Below are positions 54,858 through 64,000 of a stretch of 64,000 nucleotides of DNA, piece after piece (the stretch's first letter is position 1; each line of letters begins with the position of its first letter). Origin of the DNA: Lutibacter profundi (GTDB lineage Bacteria > Bacteroidota > Bacteroidia > Flavobacteriales > Flavobacteriaceae); NCBI RefSeq assembly GCF_001543325.1, contig NZ_CP013355.1, positions 1,084,001 to 1,148,000 on the forward strand. The letters run 5' to 3'. Below the pieces are notes generated by a model. The model saw nothing but the letters and a program-made list of their open reading frames with translations. It had not been told where the DNA came from and searched no databases. The translations under genes were made by a program, and so were the position numbers.

Positions 54858-56327
54858 ATGAAATATCTAAGAAAAATATTTTCTATCATGACATTGCTAC
54901 TTATAATAGTATCTTGTCAAGATTTTTCTACGGACTTAAATGTAGAAAATTTAGAAAACCCGAATGATTTTATTCTTACTTCAGACCCTGTTGCTCTTTC
55001 TGCCACAGCCGGAAGTATTATCCAAAATTGGTTTTTGAGTGTACATAACTATGCCGGTCCAGGTGCAGCGTTAGCAACTATGGCAGATGTTTCTACTTGT
55101 TCTTGGGGTAACTTTGGAATGAGAGATACATCAAGCGAGCCTAGAGTTGCTTTTAATAACACTAGTTCATACAGTTACGCATACATAACTAATTCATATT
55201 TTAACGCTTTGTACTCTGTCCTTTCAGATTCAAATACAATCGCCTTAGCAATACAAAACGGAACGCAGTTCGAAAATCCTGAACAAATTGAAATGGTAGC
55301 TAAATTAGGACAAGCTTTATCTATTGGATATCTAGCATTAGTCTTTGATAAAGTATGGTTATCTGATGAAAATGGTTCTATTGAAGGTAGTGCTGGTGAC
55401 GGAGCTTCTACGTATAGTGAAGCTATGACATTTGCTTTAGCAAAATTAGACCAAGCTATTGCTGTTGCACAAGCAAATAATGTCTCTATTCCTGAAACTT
55501 GGTTACCTGGTGGGGGTGGTAATAGTAGTTCTTTATTAGCTTTCATGAATAGCATGGGTGCTCGTATGTTAGTTGGTAATGTACGTAATAGCTCCCAAAA
55601 AAGTGCTATTGACTGGAATAGAGTACTTAACTATACAAACAATGGGCTAACAAGTGATTTCGAAATTTATATGGATGATGTTACTTGGTATGATTTAATC
55701 CCAAAAACTTATTTAGTTTACCCAGGTTGGGCTAGAGTTGATATGAGAGTTATCAATATGATGGATCCTAATACTCCTGATTACTGGGAGGATGATGTTA
55801 CTTTTCAACCTGAATCAACTTCTAATGATGCAAGACTATTAACAGACTTCGGCTACTTAGGTTCAAATAACTTTAGACCTGAAAGAGGTATTTACCATTA
55901 CAGCAGCTACAGGTATAGTAGATACGATAACTATATTACCGTGTGGACTACCAATGTTGTTGAATATTCAACTGCTGAAAATGATATGTATAAGGCTGAA
56001 GCCTTAGTTAATACAGGTAATGTTGCTGGTGCTGCGGCTATTATAAATGCAGGTACCAGAACCACTAGAGGTGGCTTACCTAATGTTGCCGCTGATATTG
56101 ATGCTGTTAAAGATGCTATCCATTATGAAAGAATGATCGAATTTTCTTTCACAGGAATGGGACTTGGTTTCTTTGAAATGAGAAAAGAAGACCTTTTACA
56201 AAAAGGAACTCTTCTCCATTTCCCTGTGCCTGGTAAAGCTTTAGAATCTATCCCTGCTGAGAACTATACTTTTGGCGGTACTACAGGTACCCCTGGAGAA
56301 GACTATTCTACTGGAGGATGGAGATAA
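54858..56327 (+). CDS. RagB/SusD-family lipoprotein 2
   Basis: 489 residues. Signal with Cys20 (LLIIVSC). The mature chain begins QDFSTDLNVENLENPN, a SusD-type start, with TPR-like helices (NPEQIEMVAKLGQALSIGYL, LVFDKVWLSDE) and a C-terminal HYERMIEFSFTGMGLGFFEM block. It is the likely lid of the channel encoded 17 bases upstream. A hairpin terminator ends the unit. No enzyme gene follows. Confidence 0.88.
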   Translation: MKYLRKIFSIMTLLLIIVSCQDFSTDLNVENLENPNDFILTSDPVALSATAGSIIQNWFLSVHNYAGPGAALATMADVSTCSWGNFGMRDTSSEPRVAFNNTSSYSYAYITNSYFNALYSVLSDSNTIALAIQNGTQFENPEQIEMVAKLGQALSIGYLALVFDKVWLSDENGSIEGSAGDGASTYSEAMTFALAKLDQAIAVAQANNVSIPETWLPGGGGNSSSLLAFMNSMGARMLVGNVRNSSQKSAIDWNRVLNYTNNGLTSDFEIYMDDVTWYDLIPKTYLVYPGWARVDMRVINMMDPNTPDYWEDDVTFQPESTSNDARLLTDFGYLGSNNFRPERGIYHYSSYRYSRYDNYITVWTTNVVEYSTAENDMYKAEALVNTGNVAGAAAIINAGTRTTRGGLPNVAADIDAVKDAIHYERMIEFSFTGMGLGFFEMRKEDLLQKGTLLHFPVPGKALESIPAENYTFGGTTGTPGEDYSTGGWR

Positions 56328-56350
56328 TTAAATTAATATAAATTATACAT

Positions 56351-56379
56351 AAAAACCACTTCAATTGAGGTGGTTTTTT
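56351..56379 (+). terminator. Rho-independent terminator after SusC/D pair 2
   Basis: Near-perfect stem AAAAACCACTTCA/TGAGGTGGTTTTT, a short loop and a T run, 23 bases after the stop codon. Confidence 0.8.
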
Positions 56380-56403
56380 ATTTTTAAATTTTATTGTTAG
56401 TTT

Positions 56404-56423
56404 TTTGTAAGTATTTGTAAGTA
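56404..56423 (+). repeat. Two tandem copies of a 10-base repeat
   Basis: TTTGTAAGTA occurs twice in direct succession, between terminator 2 and susC-like gene 3. The remaining 298-base gap shows nothing else apart from the leader CAATTAATTCAAA. The repeat could be a regulatory site or chance. Confidence 0.4.
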
Positions 56424-56625
56424 ATGGTATACTATAACAACTAATTCTTGTGGGGCATCCTACAACTAATTAGAGATGAACAAACTCCTTTTTTATAACT
56501 TTAAATTAACACTCATATAACTAAACACCTTATATTTTAACTAAATTCTTATTTTTTTATCTTTAAATTAGGATATATACTATAATTTTATGATTTTTGG
56601 AACAATTAATTCAAATAATTATACA

Positions 56626-59600
56626 ATGAAAACAAAATTTAATGGTTTTTTAACGCTTATACTAGCGTTACTAGTGCAAATTACGTTTGCACAAGAAAAA
56701 ACTGTTACCGGTACAATTTCCGATGCAAGCGGACCTTTACCTGGAGTAACAGTTATTGTAAAAGGTACCAATATGGGTACACAATCAGATTTCGATGGAA
56801 ATTATTCAATTAAAGTTAACTCTGGGGCTGTACTACAATTCAGCTTTATGGGTATGCAAACTGTTGAAAAAACCGTTGGAACTTCTAATGTGATGAACAT
56901 TACTATGCAAGAAGATGCACAAGCCTTAGAAGAAGTTGTTATTACTGGATTGGGTATCAAAAGGGGTAAACAAGCTTTAGGATACGCTGTATCAAAAGTT
57001 GACGCTAAAGACATTGAAGAAAAAGCCGAAGGAGACATTGCACGTGTTTTAACTGGAAAAGCTTCTGGTGTACAAATAACACAACAAAGTGGTATGTCAG
57101 GTTCTGGTACAAACATTATTATTAGAGGTATGAACTCTTTTAGTGGTAGTAACCAACCTTTATTTATTGTAGATGGAATTCCTTTTAGTAGTGATACTAA
57201 TGCACAAGGAGATTTTATTGATGGTAATAATGGATCAAGTCGTTTCTTAGATCTTGACCCAAACAATATTGAAAGTGTAAACGTTTTAAAAGGTTTAGCC
57301 GCTGCAACACTTTACGGTACGCAAGGACGTAATGGTGTAATTCTTATTACTACCAAATCGGGAAGTAGTAAAGGGGCTGGCGCTAAAAAAACAGAAATTA
57401 CAGTTTCAAGCTCATTATTTGCGAACGAAATTGCTTCAATGCCAAATTATCAAAATGAATATGGTGGTGGTTTCGATCAATCTTTTGGTTGGTTCTTTAG
57501 TAACTGGGGTCCTTCATTTTCTGAAGATGGTCCTGCTGGTTGGGGTAACCAAGCCGCAATTGATGAAAATGGAACATTAGCACATCCATACTCTACTGCA
57601 AGTGCAGCAACAGGAATTCCACAGGCTTTCCCTGAATTTGCAAATGCTCGTTATGAATGGAAACCTTATGATGGTGTTAAAGATTTCTTTAGACAAGGTA
57701 TTATTAAAAGTAACAATGTAAATGTACGTGGTGCATCTTCAGATGGAAATGTTAGCTATAATGTAAATTACGGTAACTTAGACGATCAAGGTTTTACACC
57801 TGGTAACAGATTAAGACGTAATACATTTAGTATTGGTGGATCTGCTAAATTGTCAAATAAATTTACAGTAAATGGGACAATGAATTATACTAAAACCAAC
57901 TTTAAAACTCCACCTGTTGCGGCAAGTTATGGTAGTAATGTTGGTGGTGAAAACGCTTCTATTTTTGGTAACTTATTTTATACACCAAGAAGTATTGACT
58001 TAATGGGGTTGCCATACCAAAACCCAATAACAGGAGAGTCTGTGTACTATAGACAAAACAATAGTATTCAACACCCTCTTTGGACGGTAAATAATGCTGG
58101 AAACACTCAAAATACAAATAGGGTTTTTGGAGGAATTTCTTTACTCTATGAATTAAATGACAATGTTCGTGTTAACTATAGATATGGATTTGATGTTTAT
58201 AGTGAAAACAACTCAAATTATTCAAATAAAGGCGGTAAAACAGGTAGTGTTGCAAATCAATCTGGTATTTATCAAACTTGGAATAATACAAATACTATTG
58301 ATGATCATAACTTAAGTGTTAGTGGTAATTATGATATCAATGATGATTTAGATATCTCTTTTTCAGTTGGTATAACATCAAGACGTGATGTGTATAATAG
58401 AAACGGAGTAAAAAGTGTAGGTCAACAAGTTTTTGGCGTGTTAAGACACTTTAACTTTGCCTCTCAAGATGAAATTCAATACTTTGAAGAGAGAAATATC
58501 TTAGGTGCTTATGCACAAGCTGAAATAGGTTACCAAGATTATTTATACTTAACATTAGCAGGTAGAAACGACTGGGTTTCTAATTTAACCGAAGCAAATA
58601 GATCTATTGGTTATCCTTCTGCAAGTATTTCATTTTTACCTTCTAAAATAATAGAATCATTAAGAGAAAGTACTGTGGTTAACTACTTAAAACTTAGAGC
58701 TGGGTACGGTACTTCTGCAAACTTCCCAACAGGATACCCTGTATCATCTACATTAAGTTTAGATACACAAGATTTTCAAGATGGTAGCGGTGTAGATGTA
58801 GTTACAAATTCAACAGGAGCTGTTTTAGGGAATACCAATTTAAAACCTGAGAGAATTGATGAAATAGAATTTGGTGTTGAAACTAGAATGTTTAATAATA
58901 GATTATCATTAGATTTTTCTTTATATTCTAAAAAAACAAAAGACCTTATAGTTTCAAGACCTTTAGATCCTTCTACAGGTTACACTTCAACAAGAACAAA
59001 TGTTGGTGAAGTTAAAAATGACGGTGTTGAGGTTGATTTAGGGTATGATTGGTTTAAAAGTGATGATAGAGCTGGATTTAATTGGAATACCACTTTAAAC
59101 TTTTCCGCAAATAAAGCAGTAGTAACTGATTTAGGATTGGATACTGACATTGTTGTATACGCAGGTTTTTCAACTCGTGGAAATGCTGCAATTAAAGGTG
59201 AACAGTTAGGAACAATGATTGGTTCAGCAATTGCTCGTGATGAAAATGGTAATTTAATGGTAAATTCAGCAGGTAGTTATGTTATCCAAAATGGAAATAA
59301 CATTATTGGTAATGCAAATCCTGATTTTACTATGAACGTAGCTAACTCTATTGGTTATAAAAACTTTTCATTAGGTTTCTTATTTACGTGGATTCAAGGT
59401 GGAGATATGTATTCACAAACAATACAAACTTTAATAGGTAGGGGTGTTGTTAATGCTGATAACGTTGATCGTGCAAATTCTTTTATTTTACCAGGTGTTA
59501 ATCCTGCTGGAGAACCTAATACTACTCAAATTAATAATTCAACTTATTTCTTTAGTAATGTGTTATACGGTCCAGATGAATTAGGGGTTTATGATGCAAC

Positions 59601-59850
59601 AGTTTTTAGATTGCAAGAACTTACTTTAAGTTATAAATTACCAACAAAATACTTAGAAAAAACACCTTTTGGTGCTTTAAGTATTGCATTTACAGGGAAT
59701 AACTTATGGTTTTATACGCCAAATATGCCGAAAAATACAAATTTCGATCCTAACGTAGCTGGACTTGGTGTAGGTAACGGTGCTGGTTTCGAATATTTAA
59801 ACGGTCCTAGTGCAAGAAGATATGGTATGAGTATTAAAGCTTCTTTCTAA
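56626..59850 (+). CDS. SusC/RagA-type TonB-dependent transporter 3
   Basis: 1074 residues from the ATG at 56626 (MKTKFNGFLTLILALLVQIT). The in-frame ATG at 56590 would place 12 residues before the signal peptide and is rejected. Regulatory-like domain TGTISDASGPLPGVTVIVKG, then EEVVITGLGIKRGKQALGYA, plug (VLTGKASGVQITQQSGMSGS, DGIPFSSD, NVLKGLAAATLYGTQGRNGV) and barrel ending RRYGMSIKASF. The plug and barrel differ from those of copies 1 and 2. The SusD partner lies 25 bases downstream. The substrate is unknown. Confidence 0.92.
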   Translation: MKTKFNGFLTLILALLVQITFAQEKTVTGTISDASGPLPGVTVIVKGTNMGTQSDFDGNYSIKVNSGAVLQFSFMGMQTVEKTVGTSNVMNITMQEDAQALEEVVITGLGIKRGKQALGYAVSKVDAKDIEEKAEGDIARVLTGKASGVQITQQSGMSGSGTNIIIRGMNSFSGSNQPLFIVDGIPFSSDTNAQGDFIDGNNGSSRFLDLDPNNIESVNVLKGLAAATLYGTQGRNGVILITTKSGSSKGAGAKKTEITVSSSLFANEIASMPNYQNEYGGGFDQSFGWFFSNWGPSFSEDGPAGWGNQAAIDENGTLAHPYSTASAATGIPQAFPEFANARYEWKPYDGVKDFFRQGIIKSNNVNVRGASSDGNVSYNVNYGNLDDQGFTPGNRLRRNTFSIGGSAKLSNKFTVNGTMNYTKTNFKTPPVAASYGSNVGGENASIFGNLFYTPRSIDLMGLPYQNPITGESVYYRQNNSIQHPLWTVNNAGNTQNTNRVFGGISLLYELNDNVRVNYRYGFDVYSENNSNYSNKGGKTGSVANQSGIYQTWNNTNTIDDHNLSVSGNYDINDDLDISFSVGITSRRDVYNRNGVKSVGQQVFGVLRHFNFASQDEIQYFEERNILGAYAQAEIGYQDYLYLTLAGRNDWVSNLTEANRSIGYPSASISFLPSKIIESLRESTVVNYLKLRAGYGTSANFPTGYPVSSTLSLDTQDFQDGSGVDVVTNSTGAVLGNTNLKPERIDEIEFGVETRMFNNRLSLDFSLYSKKTKDLIVSRPLDPSTGYTSTRTNVGEVKNDGVEVDLGYDWFKSDDRAGFNWNTTLNFSANKAVVTDLGLDTDIVVYAGFSTRGNAAIKGEQLGTMIGSAIARDENGNLMVNSAGSYVIQNGNNIIGNANPDFTMNVANSIGYKNFSLGFLFTWIQGGDMYSQTIQTLIGRGVVNADNVDRANSFILPGVNPAGEPNTTQINNSTYFFSNVLYGPDELGVYDATVFRLQELTLSYKLPTKYLEKTPFGALSIAFTGNNLWFYTPNMPKNTNFDPNVAGLGVGNGAGFEYLNGPSARRYGMSIKASF

Positions 59851-59875
59851 TCAACAAAAAAAAAGATTTTATATT

Positions 59876-61585
59876 ATGAAACAAATAAATTATTTAATTA
59901 AACTTATGTTTTTTTGCGGAGCGTTATTCTTAACCTCTTGTGAAACAACTGAACTGGATTTGACTGAAAATCCAAACGCGCTTACGCCAACGCAGGCAAA
60001 TCCTGATTTCTTTATGAATGCTATTCAAGAAGATTTTGCAAGATTTGTTGAAACTTTTGGACGTAGAGGTGCTGAACTAACTCGTATAGATTACATGAAC
60101 GGACGAGATTATACAAATGCTTATTCTCCTGCAAATTTTGATGGAGTTTGGAGATCAGCTTACACTGGAATGATGCAAGACATTAAAGTAATGAATGAAA
60201 TAGCAACAGAGTCAAACTTAACACACCATATTGGTATGGGGCAAGTTTTTCAGGCTTACATTATGCTAACATTGGTTGATTTCTTTGGAGATGTTCCTTA
60301 TACTGAAGCTCTTCTTGGTTCAGAAAATCTAAACCCTATCGCAGATTCAGGTGAAAGTGTTTATACTGCTGCATTAGGATTATTAGATGCTGCAATTGCT
60401 AATTTTGGTAGTGAAGCTGCTGCAGATCCACAATATGACTTTTTCTATGATGGTAATTGGTCACAATGGATAAAAGCGGCTAATACTATTAAAATGAAAG
60501 CATATATGGCTACAAGATTGGTAGATGGTAGTGCTTTAAGTAACTTTAATGCTATTGTAAGCTCAGGAAACTACATTTCAAATAAAGCAGATGATTTTCA
60601 ATTTACTTGGGGAACCAATGAAATTCAACCAGACACTCGTCACCCTCGTTATTCAGGAAGTTATACTCCAACAGGTGGTGGAGACTATATGTCTAACTCT
60701 TTAATGGATTATATGACTGGAAAAGACGATGCTGCTTATAGTAACCCAATAAATTTTGATATCCGTACCTTATTTTATTTCTACAGACAAGTTAGTCAAA
60801 CTCCTGGAATAGGTGGAGCACCTGCTGATGAAGAAACACTTGAGTGTGGTTTATATACAGCTCCTGCACATTATGATGGATACACTTATTGTGGTGTTCC
60901 TAAAGGATGGTGGGGTAGAGACCACGGAAATGATAACGGTATTCCGCCAGATGGATTCTTAAGAGCTTTAGTTGGTGTATACCCTGCTGGAGGTGCTTTA
61001 GATGATTTATCTTATGACTCTAAGAAAAACGGAGATGGAAATGGTGGTAATGGTATTACACCTGTAATGTTATCAAGCTGGACAGACTTTATGATTGCTG
61101 AAACTAAAATGTTTAATGGTGATGCGGCTGGAGCAAAAACAAGTATGTTTAATGGTATTGATAAATCTATTGATAAAGTAATTAATTTTGCACCTACTTC
61201 TGCTAGATTCAACTGGATTTTTGGTACTGCTGATGGTGGACCTGCTCTTGCACTTGCAAGTGATTATATTAGCTGGTTTAAATCTGATCTTGAAGCTGAT
61301 TGGAATGCTGCTGATGCAAGTGGAAAATGGGACATTCTTGCCATGCAATACTTTGTTGCTTCGTATGGGAATGGTATTGATTCTTACAATTTTTATAGAA
61401 GAACAGGTTATCCAACAACATTACAACCTAATATAGAGCCTAACCCAGGAGGATTCATAAGATCATTCTTTTATCCTGCAAACTATGCAAATACAAATGC
61501 AAACGCATCTCAAAAAGATGGCGTAGGAGTACAAGTTTTCTGGGATACAAATGCCCCTTCACCTGGATTCCCAATTGCTAACTAA
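59876..61585 (+). CDS. SusD-family lipoprotein 3
   Basis: 569 residues, longer than copies 1 and 2. Signal with Cys22 (LFLTSC). The mature chain has ENPNALTPTQANPDFFMNAI, GMGQVFQAYIMLTLVDFFGD with VPYTEALL, and a large insert in the second half (PADEETLECGLYTAPAHYDG, GWWGRDHGNDNGIPPDGF) that may shape the binding site. It would cap the third SusC channel. It is 15 bases before the following lipoprotein gene, so this transcript has three genes. Confidence 0.88.
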   Translation: MKQINYLIKLMFFCGALFLTSCETTELDLTENPNALTPTQANPDFFMNAIQEDFARFVETFGRRGAELTRIDYMNGRDYTNAYSPANFDGVWRSAYTGMMQDIKVMNEIATESNLTHHIGMGQVFQAYIMLTLVDFFGDVPYTEALLGSENLNPIADSGESVYTAALGLLDAAIANFGSEAAADPQYDFFYDGNWSQWIKAANTIKMKAYMATRLVDGSALSNFNAIVSSGNYISNKADDFQFTWGTNEIQPDTRHPRYSGSYTPTGGGDYMSNSLMDYMTGKDDAAYSNPINFDIRTLFYFYRQVSQTPGIGGAPADEETLECGLYTAPAHYDGYTYCGVPKGWWGRDHGNDNGIPPDGFLRALVGVYPAGGALDDLSYDSKKNGDGNGGNGITPVMLSSWTDFMIAETKMFNGDAAGAKTSMFNGIDKSIDKVINFAPTSARFNWIFGTADGGPALALASDYISWFKSDLEADWNAADASGKWDILAMQYFVASYGNGIDSYNFYRRTGYPTTLQPNIEPNPGGFIRSFFYPANYANTNANASQKDGVGVQVFWDTNAPSPGFPIAN

Positions 61586-61600
61586 TAAAAACTATTTAAA

Positions 61601-62500
61601 ATGAAAAAAATAATAAATAAACTATTAATTATTGCGTTGGTTTTCTCAACAGTAATGAGTTGTAAAGATCCAGACAATGCAATATATGATGTTTTTGATG
61701 GCGTTTCTTACGGAGCTGTAATTAGAACACTTGATCGAGTTAGTACTAACTATAATATCTTTGATTTAAACTCACGTTTTGAAATTGTTGTTGAAGAACA
61801 AGATGAAGAATATGGAGGCCTTTTAGATAAGGTTAATGTATATGTAAGTTATACCGATAAAACTGATGACGGTGTAAATAACAGCAAAGCTGAAATATTA
61901 CTTAAATCTATAGCTGCATCTGAATTTACTACAAGTGCAAATGGACTACCTTCTACCACTATTGCTGCAACATTTTCTGAAGCTTTAGCTGCATTAGGAT
62001 TTACTATTGGTGATGGAAATTACAACGGTGGAGATGAATTTGATTTTAGATTGGAAGTTGTATTAACTGATGGTAGAAGTTTTAGTGCTGATGATGCAAG
62101 TGGAAGTTTGCAAGGCTCGTACTTTAAATCTCCATATGCGTATAATGTAGGAATCTTATGTATTCCAGATTCTCCAATTACAGGAGATTATGTAATAAAC
62201 ATGCAAGATTCTTACGGTGATGGATGGCAAGGTTCAAAAATAGTTTGCACTATTGATGGTGTTGAAAATTATGCTTTCCTTCCTGATTACTGGTCAACAG
62301 GTCTTGGACCATTCACAGATGGAACTGCAACAATTACAGTACCTGCTGGAGCATCTACAGTTGTATGGTCTTTTGTTGCTGGAGATTGGCCTAGTGAAGT
62401 CTCTTTTCAAATTATAGGCCCTAATAGTGGTAATGTAATTGGAGACTTTGGACCAAGTCCAGTTGAAGGTGAATTAGCTTTAAATTTATGTAACGAATAA
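61601..62500 (+). CDS. Lipoprotein with DSYGDGW domain, SusC/D accessory
   Basis: 299 residues. Signal with Cys21 (VMSC). The first part (about 30-190) is a beta-rich domain of unknown kind. The C-terminal third contains GDYVINMQDSYGDGWQGSKI followed by DGTATITVPAGAS, the YGDGWxG calcium-site-like motif seen in extracellular beta-sandwich domains. It is cotranscribed with SusC/D pair 3 (15 bases after SusD). Lipoproteins in this position usually bind the imported substrate on the cell surface (inference). A terminator follows. Confidence 0.7.
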   Translation: MKKIINKLLIIALVFSTVMSCKDPDNAIYDVFDGVSYGAVIRTLDRVSTNYNIFDLNSRFEIVVEEQDEEYGGLLDKVNVYVSYTDKTDDGVNNSKAEILLKSIAASEFTTSANGLPSTTIAATFSEALAALGFTIGDGNYNGGDEFDFRLEVVLTDGRSFSADDASGSLQGSYFKSPYAYNVGILCIPDSPITGDYVINMQDSYGDGWQGSKIVCTIDGVENYAFLPDYWSTGLGPFTDGTATITVPAGASTVVWSFVAGDWPSEVSFQIIGPNSGNVIGDFGPSPVEGELALNLCNE

Positions 62501-62521
62501 AACATAAATTATATAAAATTT

Positions 62522-62557
62522 AAAAGACCACTTGCTAAAATACAAGTGGTCTTTTTT
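62522..62557 (+). terminator. Rho-independent terminator after the third SusC/D unit
   Basis: Perfect 13-bp stem AAAAGACCACTTG/CAAGTGGTCTTTT with an eight-base loop and a T run. Confidence 0.85.
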
Positions 62558-62645
62558 ATTGTATAATAAACTTATTTACAGAACAATATCTTATTTTAAC
62601 AATTTTATCATATATTTACCTTATAACCTTTTATTACCGTTAATA

Positions 62646-63341
62646 ATGAAATCAAAATATTTATATTTGCTTCTTTTTATCTTTCCATTTATTTTAAATG
62701 CTCAAATAGCTTTTACATCAGCTTCTAGTTCGCAAGTTTATGATGGTAGGGCTAATGCCTCTGAATGGGATTATAGATTTAGAGATGCGCTTACAGATAT
62801 GAGGTATAACACCAATAGAACATTCTCAGATTCTGAAAAGAAGTATATTATAGGTAATTCATACTATAATAAAATATTTATTTCGGGAAATATTTTATAC
62901 GAAAATAAAGTCGCCTCAAAAGTTTATGCACTAAGGTATAATGCTTTTAGAGATGAAATTGAGGTAAGTAACGGTGACAAAATAGAATATGTAACTAGAG
63001 ATCCTAAAATAAGTTGCATTATTGGTATACAGAAATACACCTTTCAGCCCTTTTTAAAAAACAAAAAGACTAAGGTTGGGTATTTAGTGACTATTTACCA
63101 AGGGAAAGATTTTACACTATTTGAACGTAAGGTTAAAAAATATAAAGCAGAAAAAAAAGCCAAAAATTCACTTACCACATCTATACCAGCTAAAATAGTT
63201 GACGTAGCAGAATTATACTTTTCAAATTCTAAAAGAATTGCTACTTATGTAAAACCTAAGAAGAAAGTATTACTTGAAAAAATTGCTGTTGAACAACGCT
63301 CTAAAATGAATACTTTTATAAAAAAAATAAATTTAATCTAA
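62646..63341 (+). CDS. Secreted protein of unknown function
   Basis: 231 residues from the ATG at 62646, which opens a signal peptide (MKSKYLYLLLFIFPFILNAQ). A longer open frame starting at 62532 would overlap the terminator and hide this signal. The mature part contains SQVYDGRANASEWDYRFRDA and KVYALRYNAFRDEIEVSN with a C-terminal Lys-rich helix region. There is no Cys-based lipobox or recognisable domain. It is a single gene between the SusC/D unit and rlmB. Confidence 0.65.
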   Translation: MKSKYLYLLLFIFPFILNAQIAFTSASSSQVYDGRANASEWDYRFRDALTDMRYNTNRTFSDSEKKYIIGNSYYNKIFISGNILYENKVASKVYALRYNAFRDEIEVSNGDKIEYVTRDPKISCIIGIQKYTFQPFLKNKKTKVGYLVTIYQGKDFTLFERKVKKYKAEKKAKNSLTTSIPAKIVDVAELYFSNSKRIATYVKPKKKVLLEKIAVEQRSKMNTFIKKINLI

Positions 63342-63493
63342 AATCTAAAAAGGATTTAATTTCTTTTTTCAAATACTATAATTCACTAATTTCAACCAAT
63401 ACCGCAACTATTGAATTATAACTACAGTTAACTTTTTAACTTATTTTCCTAGTTAGCTTAAAACTAATTTAGATGAATGTTGAAAAAATTATG

Positions 63494-63501
63494 TAGGTTT
63501 G
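63494..63501 (+). promoter_or_regulatory. TAnnTTTG box directly before rlmB
   Basis: TAGGTTTG, an exact -7 box, ends four bases before the ATG at 63506. If used, the mRNA would begin at or near the start codon. The TTG at 63480-63482 is too close (11 bases) to be its -33 partner. Confidence 0.3.
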
Positions 63502-63505
63502 TAAC

Positions 63506-64000
63506 ATGGAAAATGAAGTTTCAAAAATTTTTGGTTTAAGAGCAGTTATAGAGGCCATAAATTCAGGAAAAACAATAAGTAAAGTTTATTTACAAAAAGA
63601 CTTAAGTGGTCATTTATTCTCTGAATTAAACACCCTTATTAAGCGACATAATATCGCCGTAAGTCATGTCCCTATCGAAAAATTAAACAGGCTTTCAAAA
63701 AATAGTAATCACCAAGGTGTTGCTGCTCAAATATCACCTATTGAGTTTGCTGATTTAGACACGCTAATAACAACAACTTTAGAAAAAACAGAAACTCCTT
63801 TATTCTTATTATTAGACCAAATTTCAGATGTTAGAAATTTTGGTGCAATTATACGAACTGCTGAATGTGCTGGTGTACACGGAATAATAATTCAAAAACA
63901 AGGAAATGCACCAATAAGTGCAGATACTGTTAAAACTTCAGCAGGTGCTGCATTTAAAATTCCAATTTGTAAAGTAGATCATATTAAAGATGCTATTTTT
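63506..64000 (+). CDS. rlmB: 23S rRNA 2'-O-methyltransferase RlmB (3' end outside window)
   Basis: 165 codons to the window edge. The N-terminal substrate-binding domain (FGLRAVIEAINSGKTISKVY, then NSNHQGVAAQIS) and the start of the SpoU/TrmH fold (LLLDQISDVRNFGAIIRTAE, then CAGVHGIII and the KTSAGAAFKIP block) identify RlmB, which methylates the ribose of guanosine 2251 (E. coli numbering) in the 23S P loop. The frame is intact as far as seen. Confidence 0.9.
   Translation, partial: MENEVSKIFGLRAVIEAINSGKTISKVYLQKDLSGHLFSELNTLIKRHNIAVSHVPIEKLNRLSKNSNHQGVAAQISPIEFADLDTLITTTLEKTETPLFLLLDQISDVRNFGAIIRTAECAGVHGIIIQKQGNAPISADTVKTSAGAAFKIPICKVDHIKDAIF

Noticed and set aside
46954-59850. CRISPR-like or satellite repeats suggested by similar stretches
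   Set aside because: The similarity is explained by three homologous susC-like coding sequences.
62532-62645. N-terminal extension of the secreted protein
   Set aside because: It begins inside a strong terminator and hides the signal peptide that starts at 62646.

Overview
The window is a chromosomal segment from a member of the Bacteroidota, most likely a marine Flavobacteriaceae. The genus cannot be fixed from the sequence. The DNA is very AT-rich, translation starts lack Shine-Dalgarno sequences, several promoters fit the Bacteroidota pattern TTG-N17-23-TAnnTTTG, and there are tandem SusC/SusD pairs. The order rpsL-rpsG-fusA-rpsJ-(S10/spc/alpha cluster)-rplQ-carA-eno also points there. 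No rRNA, tRNA or CRISPR array was seen.

Region 1 (1-6993, mostly + strand) is accessory and housekeeping. It holds the end of a surface protein, a Nudix hydrolase, a decayed gene remnant, a ParD/ParE toxin-antitoxin pair with its probable operator, and an RluA-type pseudouridine synthase with no usual start codon (it probably begins at ATT). An S1/P1-type nuclease follows on the minus strand. Then comes a compact operon led by an SPFH/band-7 membrane protein, carrying small membrane proteins, an alpha/beta hydrolase and a 56-residue ribbon-helix-helix protein.

Region 2 (7008-19470) holds an S46 dipeptidyl-peptidase of predicted DPP11 (Asp/Glu) specificity opposite a DUF819 membrane protein. 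After these come a DUF4369 lipoprotein, a 129-bp palindromic repeat, an ECF sigma factor with a membrane partner, AIM24 and DUF4442 proteins, and an envelope-stress-like DUF4870-PadR-PspC-GIN group. It ends with a 597-residue Cys-rich, probably TIM-barrel protein of unknown function.

Region 3 (19520-27558, minus strand) is central metabolism: an Rrf2 regulator, citrullinase (CtlX) plus arginase, two citrate synthases of different types, enolase and the small subunit of carbamoyl-phosphate synthase.

Region 4 (27664-44737, minus strand) is one long ribosomal-protein superoperon (str-S10-spc-alpha) with secY, infA, rpmJ and rpoA. A canonical promoter lies upstream of rpsL. Only three of its gaps are long, and each contains a hairpin structure: before rplC (a terminator-like attenuator), before rpsH (a bulged 13-bp helix) and before rpsD (a nested palindrome). 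These are candidates for ribosomal-protein autoregulation.

Region 5 (44784-64000, + strand) has an Omp85-type outer-membrane protein, then three consecutive SusC/SusD pairs. Their SusC genes share a nearly identical 5' end and untranslated leader. A lipoprotein ends the third pair. No degradative enzyme or regulator accompanies them, so their substrates are unknown. A secreted protein of unknown function and the start of rlmB (cut by the window edge) complete the region.
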